In this document: positions 52,702-61,220 of the stretch, one piece after another
How positions within the stretch are numbered: the stretch's first letter is position 1
Layout of the letters: the number at the start of each line of letters is the position of its first letter
Notes under the pieces: model-generated
Database searches by the model: none
What the model was told of the DNA's origin: nothing
The model's input: the letters and a program-made list of their open reading frames with translations, nothing else
Position numbers and translations under genes: made by a program
From: CAYWFU01 sp964457585
GTDB taxonomy: Bacteria > JACRDZ01
Length of the DNA stretch: 64,000 nt
NCBI GenBank assembly: GCA_964457585.1
Contig: CAYWFU010000007.1
Coordinates: forward strand, 1 to 64,000
Direction: 5' to 3'

Positions 52702-54195
52702 ATGAGAATTTTACTGATAGATCCTCCTACTAATTGTTTTACCGGGCTTATGAAAAGGGGCTATCCAATTGGATTATGCATGCTTGCTGCTGTAGCTAAA
52801 AATGAAGGAATCCAGGATGTAAGTGTTTATGATGTAGATAAGTCTTTGCCTCCTACATATGGTCTGAATTTCAGCAATCAAAAACAAAATATGGCTCGTT
52901 TTCTCGATGGAGTAAATAATCTTGATCATCCTGTTTGGAAAAGCATAAGCCAAACACTTGATTCCTTTAAACCGGATATTGTTGGTATAACCACAATGAC
53001 GATACAGTATGCTGCGGCAATGCGTGTTGCTCAAACAGTTAAATCATGGGACAAAAAGTGTCCTGTTATTGTGGGAGGCGCTCATACCAGCGTAATGCCC
53101 ATCAGTACAATTGAATGGCCTTATATTGATATGATAGTCAAAGGAGAGGGAGAGGAAGCTTTTAGGCAAATTATTCAAAGATTAAAAGATGGGCAGACAG
53201 ATATGTCTGATATACATGGAGTTATAACCAAAAGTAATGCTTCTATGACAAATATACCGCCAATTGAAATTTCTGATTTAGATATTCTTCCTATCCCGGC
53301 AAGAGAAATGCTTATGCATAAAGAGCGCTATACTCCTGAAGATTTGGCATTGATTTTGACTTCACGCGGTTGCCCTTATCATTGCAGTTATTGCAGTAAT
53401 TTTTCAAGAAAAACGCGTTTTAGATCAATCGAAAATGTAATTAATGAAATTGAGATTGTTAAGAATAAATATAACGCTTCGCAATTTATGTTTAAGGATG
53501 ATTCTTTTTCTTTAAGACGTAACCGAGTTGAAGAATTTTGTCGAAAACTTCATGAAAAGAAATTGGATATAAATTGGGAGTGTACAACGCGTCTTGACTT
53601 GTTAGATGATAGTCTTGTTAAAATGATGATGTCCGCAGGGTGTAATCGTATAGGTGTAGGTGTTGAATCCGGCGATGAACAAATGCTTCAAATCTATAGT
53701 AAGAGACTTACAAAGGATCAGATACGAAAAGGAGCAAAAATATTAAATGCCAATAAAATGTTTTGGACTGCTTATTTTATGATGGGATTGCCAATGGAAA
53801 GTGAACAGCAGATTTATAGTACCATTGGTTTTATGAAAGAAATAAAACCTTCATATGCAGCAATAGGTATTTATAAACCTTATCCTGGCACAAAACTTTT
53901 TGATATGGCTGCTGATCTGGGATTGGTAGATGCTAATGTGCCGAATGAACACTTTTTAAATACAAATCCAGTGGACTATTTTTTCAAAGATGCAGGTAAA
54001 AGATGCGCTTATATCTCTCTAGACAAACTGACAGAATTAACCTGTTTTATGGAACAAGAATTTGAAAAGTATAATAAAAAATTTTCAAAAATATTTAAAC
54101 GAGCAATTTCAAGATATAAATTGTATTTATCTGACTATAAGAGCTTTACTACGGATATAAAAAGGATTATTAGATGGTATATTCCTAAAACATAG
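52702..54195 (+). CDS. B12-binding domain radical SAM protein (4 of 4)
   Basis: 497 residues. N-terminal B12-type domain (about 1-160; RILLIDPPTNCFTGLMKRGY, VIVGGAHTSVMPISTIEW, IVKGEGEEAFRQII). Radical SAM motif SRGCPYHCSYCSNFSRKTRF at about 219-238. Then MFKDDSFSLRRNRVEEFCRK, VGVESGDEQMLQIYSKRLTK and MMGLPMESEQQIYSTIGFMK. Its stop overlaps the following GT4 start by one base. Reaction unknown; three relatives lie upstream. Confidence 0.88.
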   Translation: MRILLIDPPTNCFTGLMKRGYPIGLCMLAAVAKNEGIQDVSVYDVDKSLPPTYGLNFSNQKQNMARFLDGVNNLDHPVWKSISQTLDSFKPDIVGITTMTIQYAAAMRVAQTVKSWDKKCPVIVGGAHTSVMPISTIEWPYIDMIVKGEGEEAFRQIIQRLKDGQTDMSDIHGVITKSNASMTNIPPIEISDLDILPIPAREMLMHKERYTPEDLALILTSRGCPYHCSYCSNFSRKTRFRSIENVINEIEIVKNKYNASQFMFKDDSFSLRRNRVEEFCRKLHEKKLDINWECTTRLDLLDDSLVKMMMSAGCNRIGVGVESGDEQMLQIYSKRLTKDQIRKGAKILNANKMFWTAYFMMGLPMESEQQIYSTIGFMKEIKPSYAAIGIYKPYPGTKLFDMAADLGLVDANVPNEHFLNTNPVDYFFKDAGKRCAYISLDKLTELTCFMEQEFEKYNKKFSKIFKRAISRYKLYLSDYKSFTTDIKRIIRWYIPKT

Positions 54196-55451
54196 TGATG
54201 AAATCCGATATGAAATCAAATACAAGTCCTAAAAATTTTTTAATTATAACGCAATATTATTATCCTGACATTACTGCAGCAGCTTTTAGAATCAGGGAAA
54301 CTGTTGATATCTTAAAATCAAAAGGACATAATATTGTTGTTGTTGCGGCAAAACCTCACAAAGGGGAATCTGTAAATAAAATCCAGATTGATGATGGGGG
54401 TATAAAAGTAATCAGAGTCCCAATAATTAAATATCGGGGCAAGGGAAAATGGAATTACATTTTACATTACCTGTCATTTATGATAATGGCAATCTTAGCT
54501 GGTTTATATAGAGTTAAAGGCAAAAAAGATGTGGTTATAGCATCGAGTCCTCCGTTATTTGTCGGAGTTGCTGGATTAATAGTATCAAAATTTAAAAGAG
54601 CCAGATTTGTTCTTGATATAAGAGATATTTGGCCTGATTCGGCAGTTGTTACCGGTCAATTAAGCAAAAACAGTTTACTTTATAAATATGCTAAAAAAGT
54701 TGAGAAAAGATTATATAAAGTAAGCCATCTTATATCATGTGTTGCAAAACCAATGGCAGCTTATATTGGAGATATTGTTGATTCTAAAAAAGTTGTTGTT
54801 GTCTATAATGGATTAGCAGAAAAATATTCAAAATTAGATAATATTGAAAAATCATCAAGTAAAAATATTTTATTATCTAAGGATAAAATAAATATTGTAT
54901 ATGTCGGTAATATGGGATGGTGTCAGGATTTAAAATTAATATTAATATCTGCCCAGCAAATTAAAAACGAAGGAATAAATAATATTGTTTTTTATTTGAT
55001 TGGCGATGGAGTAGAAAAAGAAGAATTATTAAGAATAAAAGAGGAAAAGCAAATCGGAAATGTAATTATTGCTGGACCTGTTGAAAAAAGTGAAGCAGTA
55101 AACTTAATTTATAACAGTTCAGTTCTTTTTTTACAATTGAAAGATGATAAAACAATGGAGAAAACAATTCCTTCAAAGGTTTTTGATTATATGATAGCAG
55201 GAAAACCAATATTATTTGGAATTCAAGGTGAAGGGAAAGAGATTTTGAGTAATGTAAAAGGTAACATTTATTTTGATTCTGGTTCTGTTGAATCATTTAA
55301 TGAAGCACTTATAAAAATTCAAAAGAATTACAATTTTTTTGCAGTGTATGCAAAAGAAAATCGAGAAATTGTAATTAAAGATTATAGTAGAGAAAAAATG
55401 GTTGAAAGACTTGAAGAGAGAATACAAAATTTTTTTTATAAGGATATATAA
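54195..55451 (+). CDS. Glycosyltransferase, GT4 family (WbuB-like)
   Basis: 418 residues. IITQYYYPDITAAAFRIRET and ASSPPLFVGVAGLIVSKFKR with FVLDIRDIWPDSAVVTGQL are typical of WbuB-type GT4 proteins, and a membrane-associated helix lies at about 92-106. The C-terminal donor site reads LQLKDDKTMEKTIPSKVFDY. Start may be GTG 54195 or ATG 54198; no ribosome site distinguishes them. One base before wecB. Confidence 0.85.
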   Translation: MMKSDMKSNTSPKNFLIITQYYYPDITAAAFRIRETVDILKSKGHNIVVVAAKPHKGESVNKIQIDDGGIKVIRVPIIKYRGKGKWNYILHYLSFMIMAILAGLYRVKGKKDVVIASSPPLFVGVAGLIVSKFKRARFVLDIRDIWPDSAVVTGQLSKNSLLYKYAKKVEKRLYKVSHLISCVAKPMAAYIGDIVDSKKVVVVYNGLAEKYSKLDNIEKSSSKNILLSKDKINIVYVGNMGWCQDLKLILISAQQIKNEGINNIVFYLIGDGVEKEELLRIKEEKQIGNVIIAGPVEKSEAVNLIYNSSVLFLQLKDDKTMEKTIPSKVFDYMIAGKPILFGIQGEGKEILSNVKGNIYFDSGSVESFNEALIKIQKNYNFFAVYAKENREIVIKDYSREKMVERLEERIQNFFYKDI

Positions 55452-55452
55452 C

Positions 55453-56523
55453 ATGAGAATTATATTAGTAGCTGGCGCAAGACCAAATTTCATGAAAATA
55501 GCGCCAATTGTGCATGAATTAAAAAAAAATTATAATAGAGTCGCATGGAAACTTATTCATACAGGACAGCATTATGATTATGAGATGTCAAAAATTTTTT
55601 TTGAAGATCTTGATATATCCGAGCCGGATTATTTTTTAAATGCTGGTGGCGGAACCCATGCGGAACAAACAGCGAAGGTCATGGTTGAATTTGAGAAAGT
55701 ATGTATAAAAGAAAAACCTGAAATTGTCGTTGTGGTAGGAGATATTAATTCTACTCTTGCATGTTCAATAACTGCAAAAAAATCAGGGGTTAAATTAGCT
55801 CATATCGAAGCAGGTTTAAGAAGCAGAGATATGCTTATGCCCGAAGAAATAAATAGAATAGTAACAGATTCAATCTCGGATTATCTTTTTGTAACAGAAA
55901 AAAGCGGTATGAATAATTTAGTTAATGAAGGAAAGGAAAAAGAGAAAATATTTTTTGTCGGCAATATAATGATTGATACTTTACATTACAGCCTGGAAAA
56001 ATTAAAAAAAATAAAGCCCTTTGAAGTTAATTCTTTAAAATATGCTGTTGTTACATTACATAGACCTTCAAATGTTGATAACAAAGATAAACTTGAAAAT
56101 ATTTTTTTAGCATTAAACCATATTGCTAAAGATATGGATATCTTTTTCCCTATTCATCCCAGGACAAAAAAAAATATAGAAAATTTTAATTTAAACCATT
56201 TATTAGATAAAAGAATTAAAATAATACCTCCAATGTCATATCATAAGTTTCTAAACTTATGGAGGAATTCTGTTCTTGTTTTAACAGATAGCGGCGGAAT
56301 ACAAGAAGAAACTACTGTTTTAGGCATACCCTGTTTTACAATCAGAGATAATACAGAACGGCCAATAACTATCGAAGAAGGTACAAATATATTAGTGGGT
56401 ACTACTTTTGAAAAAATAACAGAAGAATACAATAAAATGAAAAACGGTATTAAGAAAAATGGAAAAATTCCAGAATTGTGGGATGGTAATACTGCGCAAA
56501 GAATTTTGAAAGTACTTATTTAA
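55453..56523 (+). CDS. wecB: UDP-N-acetylglucosamine 2-epimerase (non-hydrolysing)
   Basis: 356 residues. Start ATG 55453 (AAGGAT upstream) is one base after the GT4 stop; a longer frame would begin inside that gene. GARPNFMKIAPIVHELKK, HTGQHYDYEMSKIFFEDL, VVGDINSTLAC, HIEAGLRSRDMLMPEEINR and LTDSGGIQEETTVLGIPCFT are diagnostic. Converts UDP-GlcNAc to UDP-ManNAc, a common precursor of capsule sugars and ManNAcA. Epimerases of this family also serve legionaminate and sialate pathways, so it could feed the second nonulosonate cassette. Confidence 0.92.
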   Translation: MRIILVAGARPNFMKIAPIVHELKKNYNRVAWKLIHTGQHYDYEMSKIFFEDLDISEPDYFLNAGGGTHAEQTAKVMVEFEKVCIKEKPEIVVVVGDINSTLACSITAKKSGVKLAHIEAGLRSRDMLMPEEINRIVTDSISDYLFVTEKSGMNNLVNEGKEKEKIFFVGNIMIDTLHYSLEKLKKIKPFEVNSLKYAVVTLHRPSNVDNKDKLENIFLALNHIAKDMDIFFPIHPRTKKNIENFNLNHLLDKRIKIIPPMSYHKFLNLWRNSVLVLTDSGGIQEETTVLGIPCFTIRDNTERPITIEEGTNILVGTTFEKITEEYNKMKNGIKKNGKIPELWDGNTAQRILKVLI

Positions 56524-56597
56524 AGTATAGGAATTTCATTTGACTTTTTTAAAAAATAAATGATATATTTGATTGTAAATAATGGAGGTATGTTAAA

Positions 56598-57185
56598 ATG
56601 TTTAATAAAGAAATAAATGTAAACCCGAATAATGCATTACCAATACATCGATTTACAATTGATGAATATTATCATTTAGCTGAAGCAGGCATTTTACATG
56701 AGGATGATAATGTTGAGCTTATCGAAGGGAGGATAATTGACATGACACCTATTGGAAGTAAACATGCGTCATGTGTAAAGCGTATTATAGAATTATTAAC
56801 TGATAGATTACAAAAAAGAGCAACTATTGGGGTACAAGATCCTATTGATTTAAATGAACAAACTGAGCCAGAACCGGATATAACTATTTTAAAAAAACGT
56901 TCGGATTTTTATGCAGAACATCATCCTCGTCCTGAAGATGTATTGTTAATTATTGAAGTAGCAGACAGTTCTATTAACTATGATCGTTCAATTAAAATTC
57001 CGCTTTATGCTAAAAGTGGAATTCAGGAAGTATGGTTAATAAATCTTATAGAAAATATTATTGAAGTATATCAAAATCCATCACAGATAGGATATAAAAT
57101 TTGTAAAAAAGTATATAAAGAAGATACAATTTCACCATTATGTTTTTCTGATATTAATATAAAAGCATCGGAAATAGTTGGATAA
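56598..57185 (+). CDS. Uma2 family (DUF820) PD-(D/E)xK nuclease-like protein
   Basis: 195 residues. FTIDEYYHLAEAGILHEDDN, ELIEGRIIDMTPIGSKHASC, EPDITILKKR and VLLIIEVADSSINYDRSIKI with a downstream YAKSGIQEVWLIN are typical of Uma2, common in cyanobacteria and Desulfobacterota. It carries PD-(D/E)xK-type acidic residues, but cellular function is unknown. GGAGG precedes the ATG. It is a passenger in the glycan locus, with 74 and 57 bases to its neighbours. Confidence 0.88.
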   Translation: MFNKEINVNPNNALPIHRFTIDEYYHLAEAGILHEDDNVELIEGRIIDMTPIGSKHASCVKRIIELLTDRLQKRATIGVQDPIDLNEQTEPEPDITILKKRSDFYAEHHPRPEDVLLIIEVADSSINYDRSIKIPLYAKSGIQEVWLINLIENIIEVYQNPSQIGYKICKKVYKEDTISPLCFSDINIKASEIVG

Positions 57186-57242
57186 AAGATGATAATAAAA
57201 GCAAAAGTGGATATTGCCCAAAAGATAAGTTAGGGTTAATTT

Positions 57243-57821
57243 ATGATAAAGGAATGGACTTTAAATTATATTTCTGATCTTAAAAATGTTTTTGATAATT
57301 TTCCAGTGGAAAAATTTGAGAAAATAGCAAATATACTTCTAGATACATATGAAAGAGATTGTACAATTTTTACATTTGGTAATGGTGGAAGCGGGTCTAC
57401 GGCTTCACATCTTGCTTGTGATATTAATAAAGGAGTAAGTCAGGAATTAAATAAAAGATTTAGAGTTATATGTCTTAATGATAATATCCCTACTTTGCTT
57501 GCATATGCTAATGATCTGTCGTATGAGGATGTATTTGTTGAACAATTAAAAAATTTTTTAAAACCTAATGATGTTATAATAGGAATTTCCGGAAGTGGAA
57601 ATTCTAAAAATATTTTAAAAGCAATCCAATATGGAAATGAAAATTCTGCTATAACAGTTGGTTTTACAGGTTTTGATGGAGGAAAACTTGCGGTTATAGC
57701 AAAAGAATCCTTTATCGCTCCTTCAAATGATATGCAAAAAATTGAGGATGTACATTTAATTTTAACTCATATATTTATGCAAATATTTATAAGAAAATTA
57801 AAAGAAGAAGATGCAAAATAA
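57243..57821 (+). CDS. gmhA: SIS-domain phosphosugar isomerase, GmhA-like
   Basis: 192 residues. FGNGGSGSTASHLACDINKG (phosphate-binding loop) and ISGSGNSKNILKAIQYGNEN are the SIS motifs; EDVHLILTHIFMQIF closes the fold as in GmhA, which isomerises sedoheptulose-7-phosphate to heptose-7-phosphate. No other heptose genes (GmhB, HldE) are in the window. It could therefore act on another keto-sugar phosphate. Confidence 0.82.
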   Translation: MIKEWTLNYISDLKNVFDNFPVEKFEKIANILLDTYERDCTIFTFGNGGSGSTASHLACDINKGVSQELNKRFRVICLNDNIPTLLAYANDLSYEDVFVEQLKNFLKPNDVIIGISGSGNSKNILKAIQYGNENSAITVGFTGFDGGKLAVIAKESFIAPSNDMQKIEDVHLILTHIFMQIFIRKLKEEDAK

Positions 57822-57860
57822 TGATACTCCAGAAATATATATTTTCAAAGGGAATTACTA

Positions 57861-59231
57861 ATGTTATTAAAACGTTTATCTAAAAAAATGGCTTTGGTTT
57901 TTTTAGGTGATATCTTTTTAATATTATTTGCTCAATATTTAAATGATCTACTATTTTTAAAATTTACTTCAAGACCAATCCCCGCAAGTTTTGACATGTT
58001 ATTTGTTACTGCAATTTTCTGCTTTATTTTTTATATTTTTGATTTACATGATCCAAATATAAGTTTTAAAGGTACGCGTTTTTTTACTAAATTTTTAATT
58101 GCAATTCTAATTAGCAGCGGGATTGTCTCAATTAGTTTTTATTTTAGATTTTCATTAGAATATGGACGGATAATATTTCTTTCCAGTGTGATATTAATAG
58201 GATTTTTAACTTATACATGGCGTTTATTTTTGAATAAATATTTTAGAGAATTAACTCCTGAAAAAAAAATTATTATTGTTGGTGCAGGACGTGCCGGATT
58301 AGCAATGTATAAAACATTAAAAGGGAGAAGATTTTATAAAGTAGTTGGTTTCCTTGATGATGACGAAGAAAAAATTGGTAAAGTAATGGGCTCACCGCAA
58401 GTTATAGGAAATACTTATTTAATGAATGATATAATTAATAGTCGTAAAGCGGATATTTTAATCCTCGCAATTACACATCAAAAAAATCCTGAAATTTTTA
58501 AAATTATGCTTGACGCTAAAATGAAAGGTATTGATGTTTATGATATGCCGACATTCTATGAAATAGTTAATTGCGAAGTTCCTGTTGAGCATATCAAGGA
58601 TTCGTGGTTTGTTTATACTGAGCTGTCAGGTGTAAAGGTTGGGATTTATAATCGTCATATTAAAAGGATTTTAGATATTTTATTATCCTTTTTTCCTTTG
58701 ATATTAACCTTGCCTGTTACAGTTGTAACCGCATTATTAATAAAATTGGATTCAGCAGGCCCAATATTTTATATTCAGGAAAGAGTTGGATTAAATAATA
58801 AAATATTTAAGATAATAAAATTCCGTTCAATGAAAAAAAATGCGGAAACGAATGGGGCTGTTTGGGCACAAGAAAATGATTCCAGAGTAACAAATATTGG
58901 TAAAATAATCAGGAAATTGCGTATTGATGAAATACCGCAATGCTGGAATGTTTTAAAAGGTGATATGAGTTTTATTGGTCCAAGACCTGAAAGATCAGAA
59001 TTTATTGAACACCTGTCGAAAGAAATACCATATTATACCTTAAGGCATTATGTTCGTCCAGGGATTACTGGCTGGGCACAGGTAAATTATCATTACGGAG
59101 CATCAAAAGAAGATGCATTGAAAAAATTACAATACGATTTATATTATATAAAAAATTTGTCATTTGTTATAGATTTACATATTTTATTAAAGACAGTCAA
59201 AGTAATATTATGGGGTAAAGGATCAAGGTAG
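57861..59231 (+). CDS. Polyprenyl-phosphate sugar-1-phosphate transferase (WcaJ/WbaP-like)
   Basis: 456 residues. About four N-terminal transmembrane helices (about 10-125), a Rossmann-like middle domain (GAGRAGLAMYKTLKGRRFYK), a fifth hydrophobic segment (about 270-295), and the catalytic C-terminal sugar transferase domain (YIQERVGLNNKIFKIIKFRS, IGKIIRKLRIDEIPQCWNVL, MSFIGPRPERSEF, RPGITGWAQVNY). Such enzymes begin assembly by moving sugar-1-phosphate to undecaprenyl phosphate. Its stop codon TAG is formed by the left end of the 28-bp palindrome. Last gene of the locus. Confidence 0.9.
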   Translation: MLLKRLSKKMALVFLGDIFLILFAQYLNDLLFLKFTSRPIPASFDMLFVTAIFCFIFYIFDLHDPNISFKGTRFFTKFLIAILISSGIVSISFYFRFSLEYGRIIFLSSVILIGFLTYTWRLFLNKYFRELTPEKKIIIVGAGRAGLAMYKTLKGRRFYKVVGFLDDDEEKIGKVMGSPQVIGNTYLMNDIINSRKADILILAITHQKNPEIFKIMLDAKMKGIDVYDMPTFYEIVNCEVPVEHIKDSWFVYTELSGVKVGIYNRHIKRILDILLSFFPLILTLPVTVVTALLIKLDSAGPIFYIQERVGLNNKIFKIIKFRSMKKNAETNGAVWAQENDSRVTNIGKIIRKLRIDEIPQCWNVLKGDMSFIGPRPERSEFIEHLSKEIPYYTLRHYVRPGITGWAQVNYHYGASKEDALKKLQYDLYYIKNLSFVIDLHILLKTVKVILWGKGSR

Positions 59232-59255
59232 AGACGCAAAATTTTGCGTCTCTAC
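59228..59255. repeat. 28-bp perfect palindrome, copy 2, supplying stop codons to two converging genes
   Basis: Identical to 32302-32329. The left end GTAG provides the TAG stop (59229-59231) of the plus-strand sugar transferase, and the right end CTAC provides, read on the minus strand, the TAG stop (59254-59252) of the GspM-like gene. The two coding regions therefore end inside the repeat. Confidence 0.88.
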
Positions 59256-59266
59256 TTTTTATTTTT
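59228..59266 (+). terminator. Palindrome followed by T-run, intrinsic terminator of the glycan locus
   Basis: The 10-base-pair stem GTAGAGACGC/GCGTCTCTAC is followed on the plus strand by TTTTTATTTTT (59256-59266), the form of a rho-independent terminator, precisely where the 59-kb plus-strand run ends. On the minus strand no T-run follows, so it should act mainly on plus-strand transcripts. Confidence 0.65.
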
Positions 59267-59782
59267 AATATAAAAAGAAGATACTAAAAAATCCACATCT
59301 AAAAATGATGAATTCATTTCCTTTGGTCTAATATGAATTTGAGTTATTTTTATAGATTTATTTTTATGTTCAATATTATATAAAAAAGAGATTAAATTAC
59401 TTAATTGAACTTCCTCAAGTTTGACTTCTATTGTATCCACCTTGTATGATTTATCCCCTTTTCCGCTTAATGGCCTCATTTGTGATATTTTTTCTTTAAT
59501 TTGTGATTCAGAAGCCAATTTTTCTAAATAGGAGAAAATAGCAAAATCTTCTTGTTTTTCATTTAATTGTTCATAAAGTTTTTTCTTTTTTAAAATAATA
59601 TCAGAATATTCCGCTTTTAATTCCATAATTTTTAATAAGTCTTTCTCTTTATTATTTATTTGAATTTCCAGAGTATGCAATTTATTATTTAATGGAGAAA
59701 TAATAAATTGATAAAAAATATAAAAAACGATAAAGAAAGTACCAATAATAATATAGATTTTTTCACGCTTTTCTAAAGTCAT
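59252..59782 (-). CDS. GspM/PilO-like type II secretion membrane protein
   Basis: 176 residues. A transmembrane helix (about 10-30, YIIIGTFFIVFYIFYQFI) is followed by a coiled-coil (about 34-75) and a compact alpha/beta domain (VDTIEVKLEEVQLSNLISFL), the layout of GspM (also MshJ/PilO-type). GspM links the inner-membrane platform of the secretion system. It is an orphan here: no other gsp gene is in the window. Ribosome site GAGG is about 7 bases before the ATG. Convergent with the sugar transferase, sharing a palindrome at the stops. Confidence 0.75.
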   Translation of the reverse strand: MTLEKREKIYIIIGTFFIVFYIFYQFIISPLNNKLHTLEIQINNKEKDLLKIMELKAEYSDIILKKKKLYEQLNEKQEDFAIFSYLEKLASESQIKEKISQMRPLSGKGDKSYKVDTIEVKLEEVQLSNLISFLYNIEHKNKSIKITQIHIRPKEMNSSFLDVDFLVSSFYIKNKK

Positions 59783-59856
59783 ATTATCCTCATAAATTAA
59801 TTTAATTTATATTTTACCACATAAAATTTAAAATTAAAAGAATATATAAAATAAAC

Positions 59857-59886
59857 TTGACATAACGTATCTAACAGAATTAAGAT
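59857..59886 (+). promoter_or_regulatory. Candidate sigma-70 promoter of mazG
   Basis: TTGACA (59857-59862) and TAAGAT (59881-59886) separated by 18 bases lie 30 bases before the mazG start, in the divergent gap between the GspM-like gene and mazG. A good -35 and four to five matches at -10; no experimental support. Confidence 0.5.
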
Positions 59887-59916
59887 GCGTAATACATTAG
59901 TCTGAATGGAGCAATT

Positions 59917-60747
59917 TTGAAAAAAAAGAATGCTAAAAAGAAAATAACTAAAAAAGAAAACACATCTTTTGAAAAACTTGTTGATTTAATGCAAATTTTA
60001 CGAGGTGAAAAAGGATGTCCATGGGACAAAGAACAAACTCATAAAAGTCTTAGAAATTGCCTGCTTGAAGAGGCATACGAAGTTATTGAGACTCTGGATG
60101 AAGAAAATCCTGATAAATTAAAAGAAGAATTAGGAGATTTGCTTCTGCAGATACTTTTTCATTCTCAAATAGCGAAAGAAAATAAACATTTTACAATAGA
60201 TGATGTTGTTAAAGCAATCATAGATAAAATTATACGCAGACATCCGCATGTGTTTTCCAATGTATCGCTCAAAAATTCAAAAGAAGTTTTACTAAATTGG
60301 GAACAAATTAAATTAAAAGAAAAAAAAGATGCCGGGTATTCATCAATTTTGGATGGAATACCAAAATATATTCCATCACTTTTAAAAGCGCATAGAATTC
60401 AAGATCGAGTTGCAAGAGTAGGGTTTGACTGGGAACATATAAGCGATGTATATAATAAAATAGATGAAGAACTTAAAGAATTTAAAGAAGCATATGAAAG
60501 AAAGGATCAGAAAGCTATTCTTGAAGAATTAGGAGATGTATTTTTTTCATTGGTAAATATAGCGCGTTTTTTAAATACAAACCCTGAAGAAGCGCTGGAG
60601 AAAACAATCAGCAAATTTATAAAAAGATTTAAATATATAGAAAAGCATATCCATTCAAAGAAAAAATCATTTACTGATTATGATCTTGTTGAACTTGAAA
60701 AATTATGGGAAGAATCGAAAAAAATTAAATCAAAGATAAAATCATAA
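59917..60747 (+). CDS. mazG: Nucleoside triphosphate pyrophosphohydrolase MazG
   Basis: 276 residues with two MazG domains (about 13-110 and 150-260). RGEKGCPWDKEQTHKSLRNC with EEAYEVIETLDEENPDKLKE (EExxE...D metal site), HPHVFSNV and the second EELKEFKEAYERKDQKAILE with EELGDVFFSLVN are diagnostic. Hydrolyses NTPs to NMP and PPi, a housekeeping function. Start TTG 59917 with GGAG about 9 bases upstream. Its last 23 bases overlap the convergent minus-strand gene. Lysine-rich N-terminus of about 12 residues is unusual. Confidence 0.92.
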   Translation: MKKKNAKKKITKKENTSFEKLVDLMQILRGEKGCPWDKEQTHKSLRNCLLEEAYEVIETLDEENPDKLKEELGDLLLQILFHSQIAKENKHFTIDDVVKAIIDKIIRRHPHVFSNVSLKNSKEVLLNWEQIKLKEKKDAGYSSILDGIPKYIPSLLKAHRIQDRVARVGFDWEHISDVYNKIDEELKEFKEAYERKDQKAILEELGDVFFSLVNIARFLNTNPEEALEKTISKFIKRFKYIEKHIHSKKKSFTDYDLVELEKLWEESKKIKSKIKS

Positions 60748-61141
60748 TTCCAGCAACAGTATTTGATATAAAATCATAATAATAAATTATTCCAGATATA
60801 TTAGAAATATAACCGGCAATTAAAGATCCTATCCCAAAAATAATTAAAAAAATAGCTATCAAATAATGAAATTTTTTTGAAATAGTATTATTTACAATTT
60901 CTTTATAAAATAAAAAAAATATTATTCCAAATGCTGCAAAAATAATAAGAGAAGAGCGGTAGAAGTAAAAAAAGAATGGATTGTTTATCCAGCTTATTGG
61001 GAATTTTGTCCCGGTAATAAATATGAAAAAGTTGAATAAAGATATATCAGAAAAAAAAAGTAATATACCAAGAGAAGTATACTCTACAGCTTTAAATAAA
61101 TATACAAATTGTAGTAGTCTATTTTTTATTGATAATTGCAT
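60725..61141 (-). CDS. Small membrane protein, four to five helices, unknown function
   Basis: 138 residues. Hydrophobic segments at about 9-30, 33-50, 64-80, 90-110 and 120-138. No recognisable domain. It has a real-gene look (long, hydrophobic, even helices) but could be a chance ORF in AT-rich DNA. The stop is in the last codons of mazG, an overlap of 23 bases. A weak GAGAT lies 12 bases before the ATG on the minus strand. Next upstream on that strand is the RCC1-type gene, about 78 bases away. Confidence 0.55.
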   Translation of the reverse strand: MQLSIKNRLLQFVYLFKAVEYTSLGILLFFSDISLFNFFIFITGTKFPISWINNPFFFYFYRSSLIIFAAFGIIFFLFYKEIVNNTISKKFHYLIAIFLIIFGIGSLIAGYISNISGIIYYYDFISNTVAGIMILSLI

Positions 61142-61193
61142 ATATTTATCTCAGGAAATTGGAAATTGAATGTTAAAGTACTATGGTACTTAT

Positions 61194-61220
61194 TCTCTGA
61201 CACTCTGACTCTTTGAAACT
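61194..61220. repeat. 27-base relative of the 51618-51698 inverted repeat
   Basis: TCTCTGACACTCTGACTCTT followed by TGAAACT matches 24 of 27 bases of 51672-51698. Only a single arm is seen; preceded by the small palindrome AAGTACTATGGTACTT (61176-61191). Its right end overlaps the stop (61219-61221) of the RCC1-type gene. Confidence 0.6.

Noticed and set aside
30881..54195. MiaB-like tRNA methylthiotransferases
   Set aside because: The four radical SAM proteins lack the N-terminal UPF0004 cysteines and TRAM domain; they have B12-binding-type N-termini instead.
60981..61169. 62-residue plus-strand ORF
   Set aside because: It lies fully opposite the small membrane protein gene, has no ribosome site and no family features.
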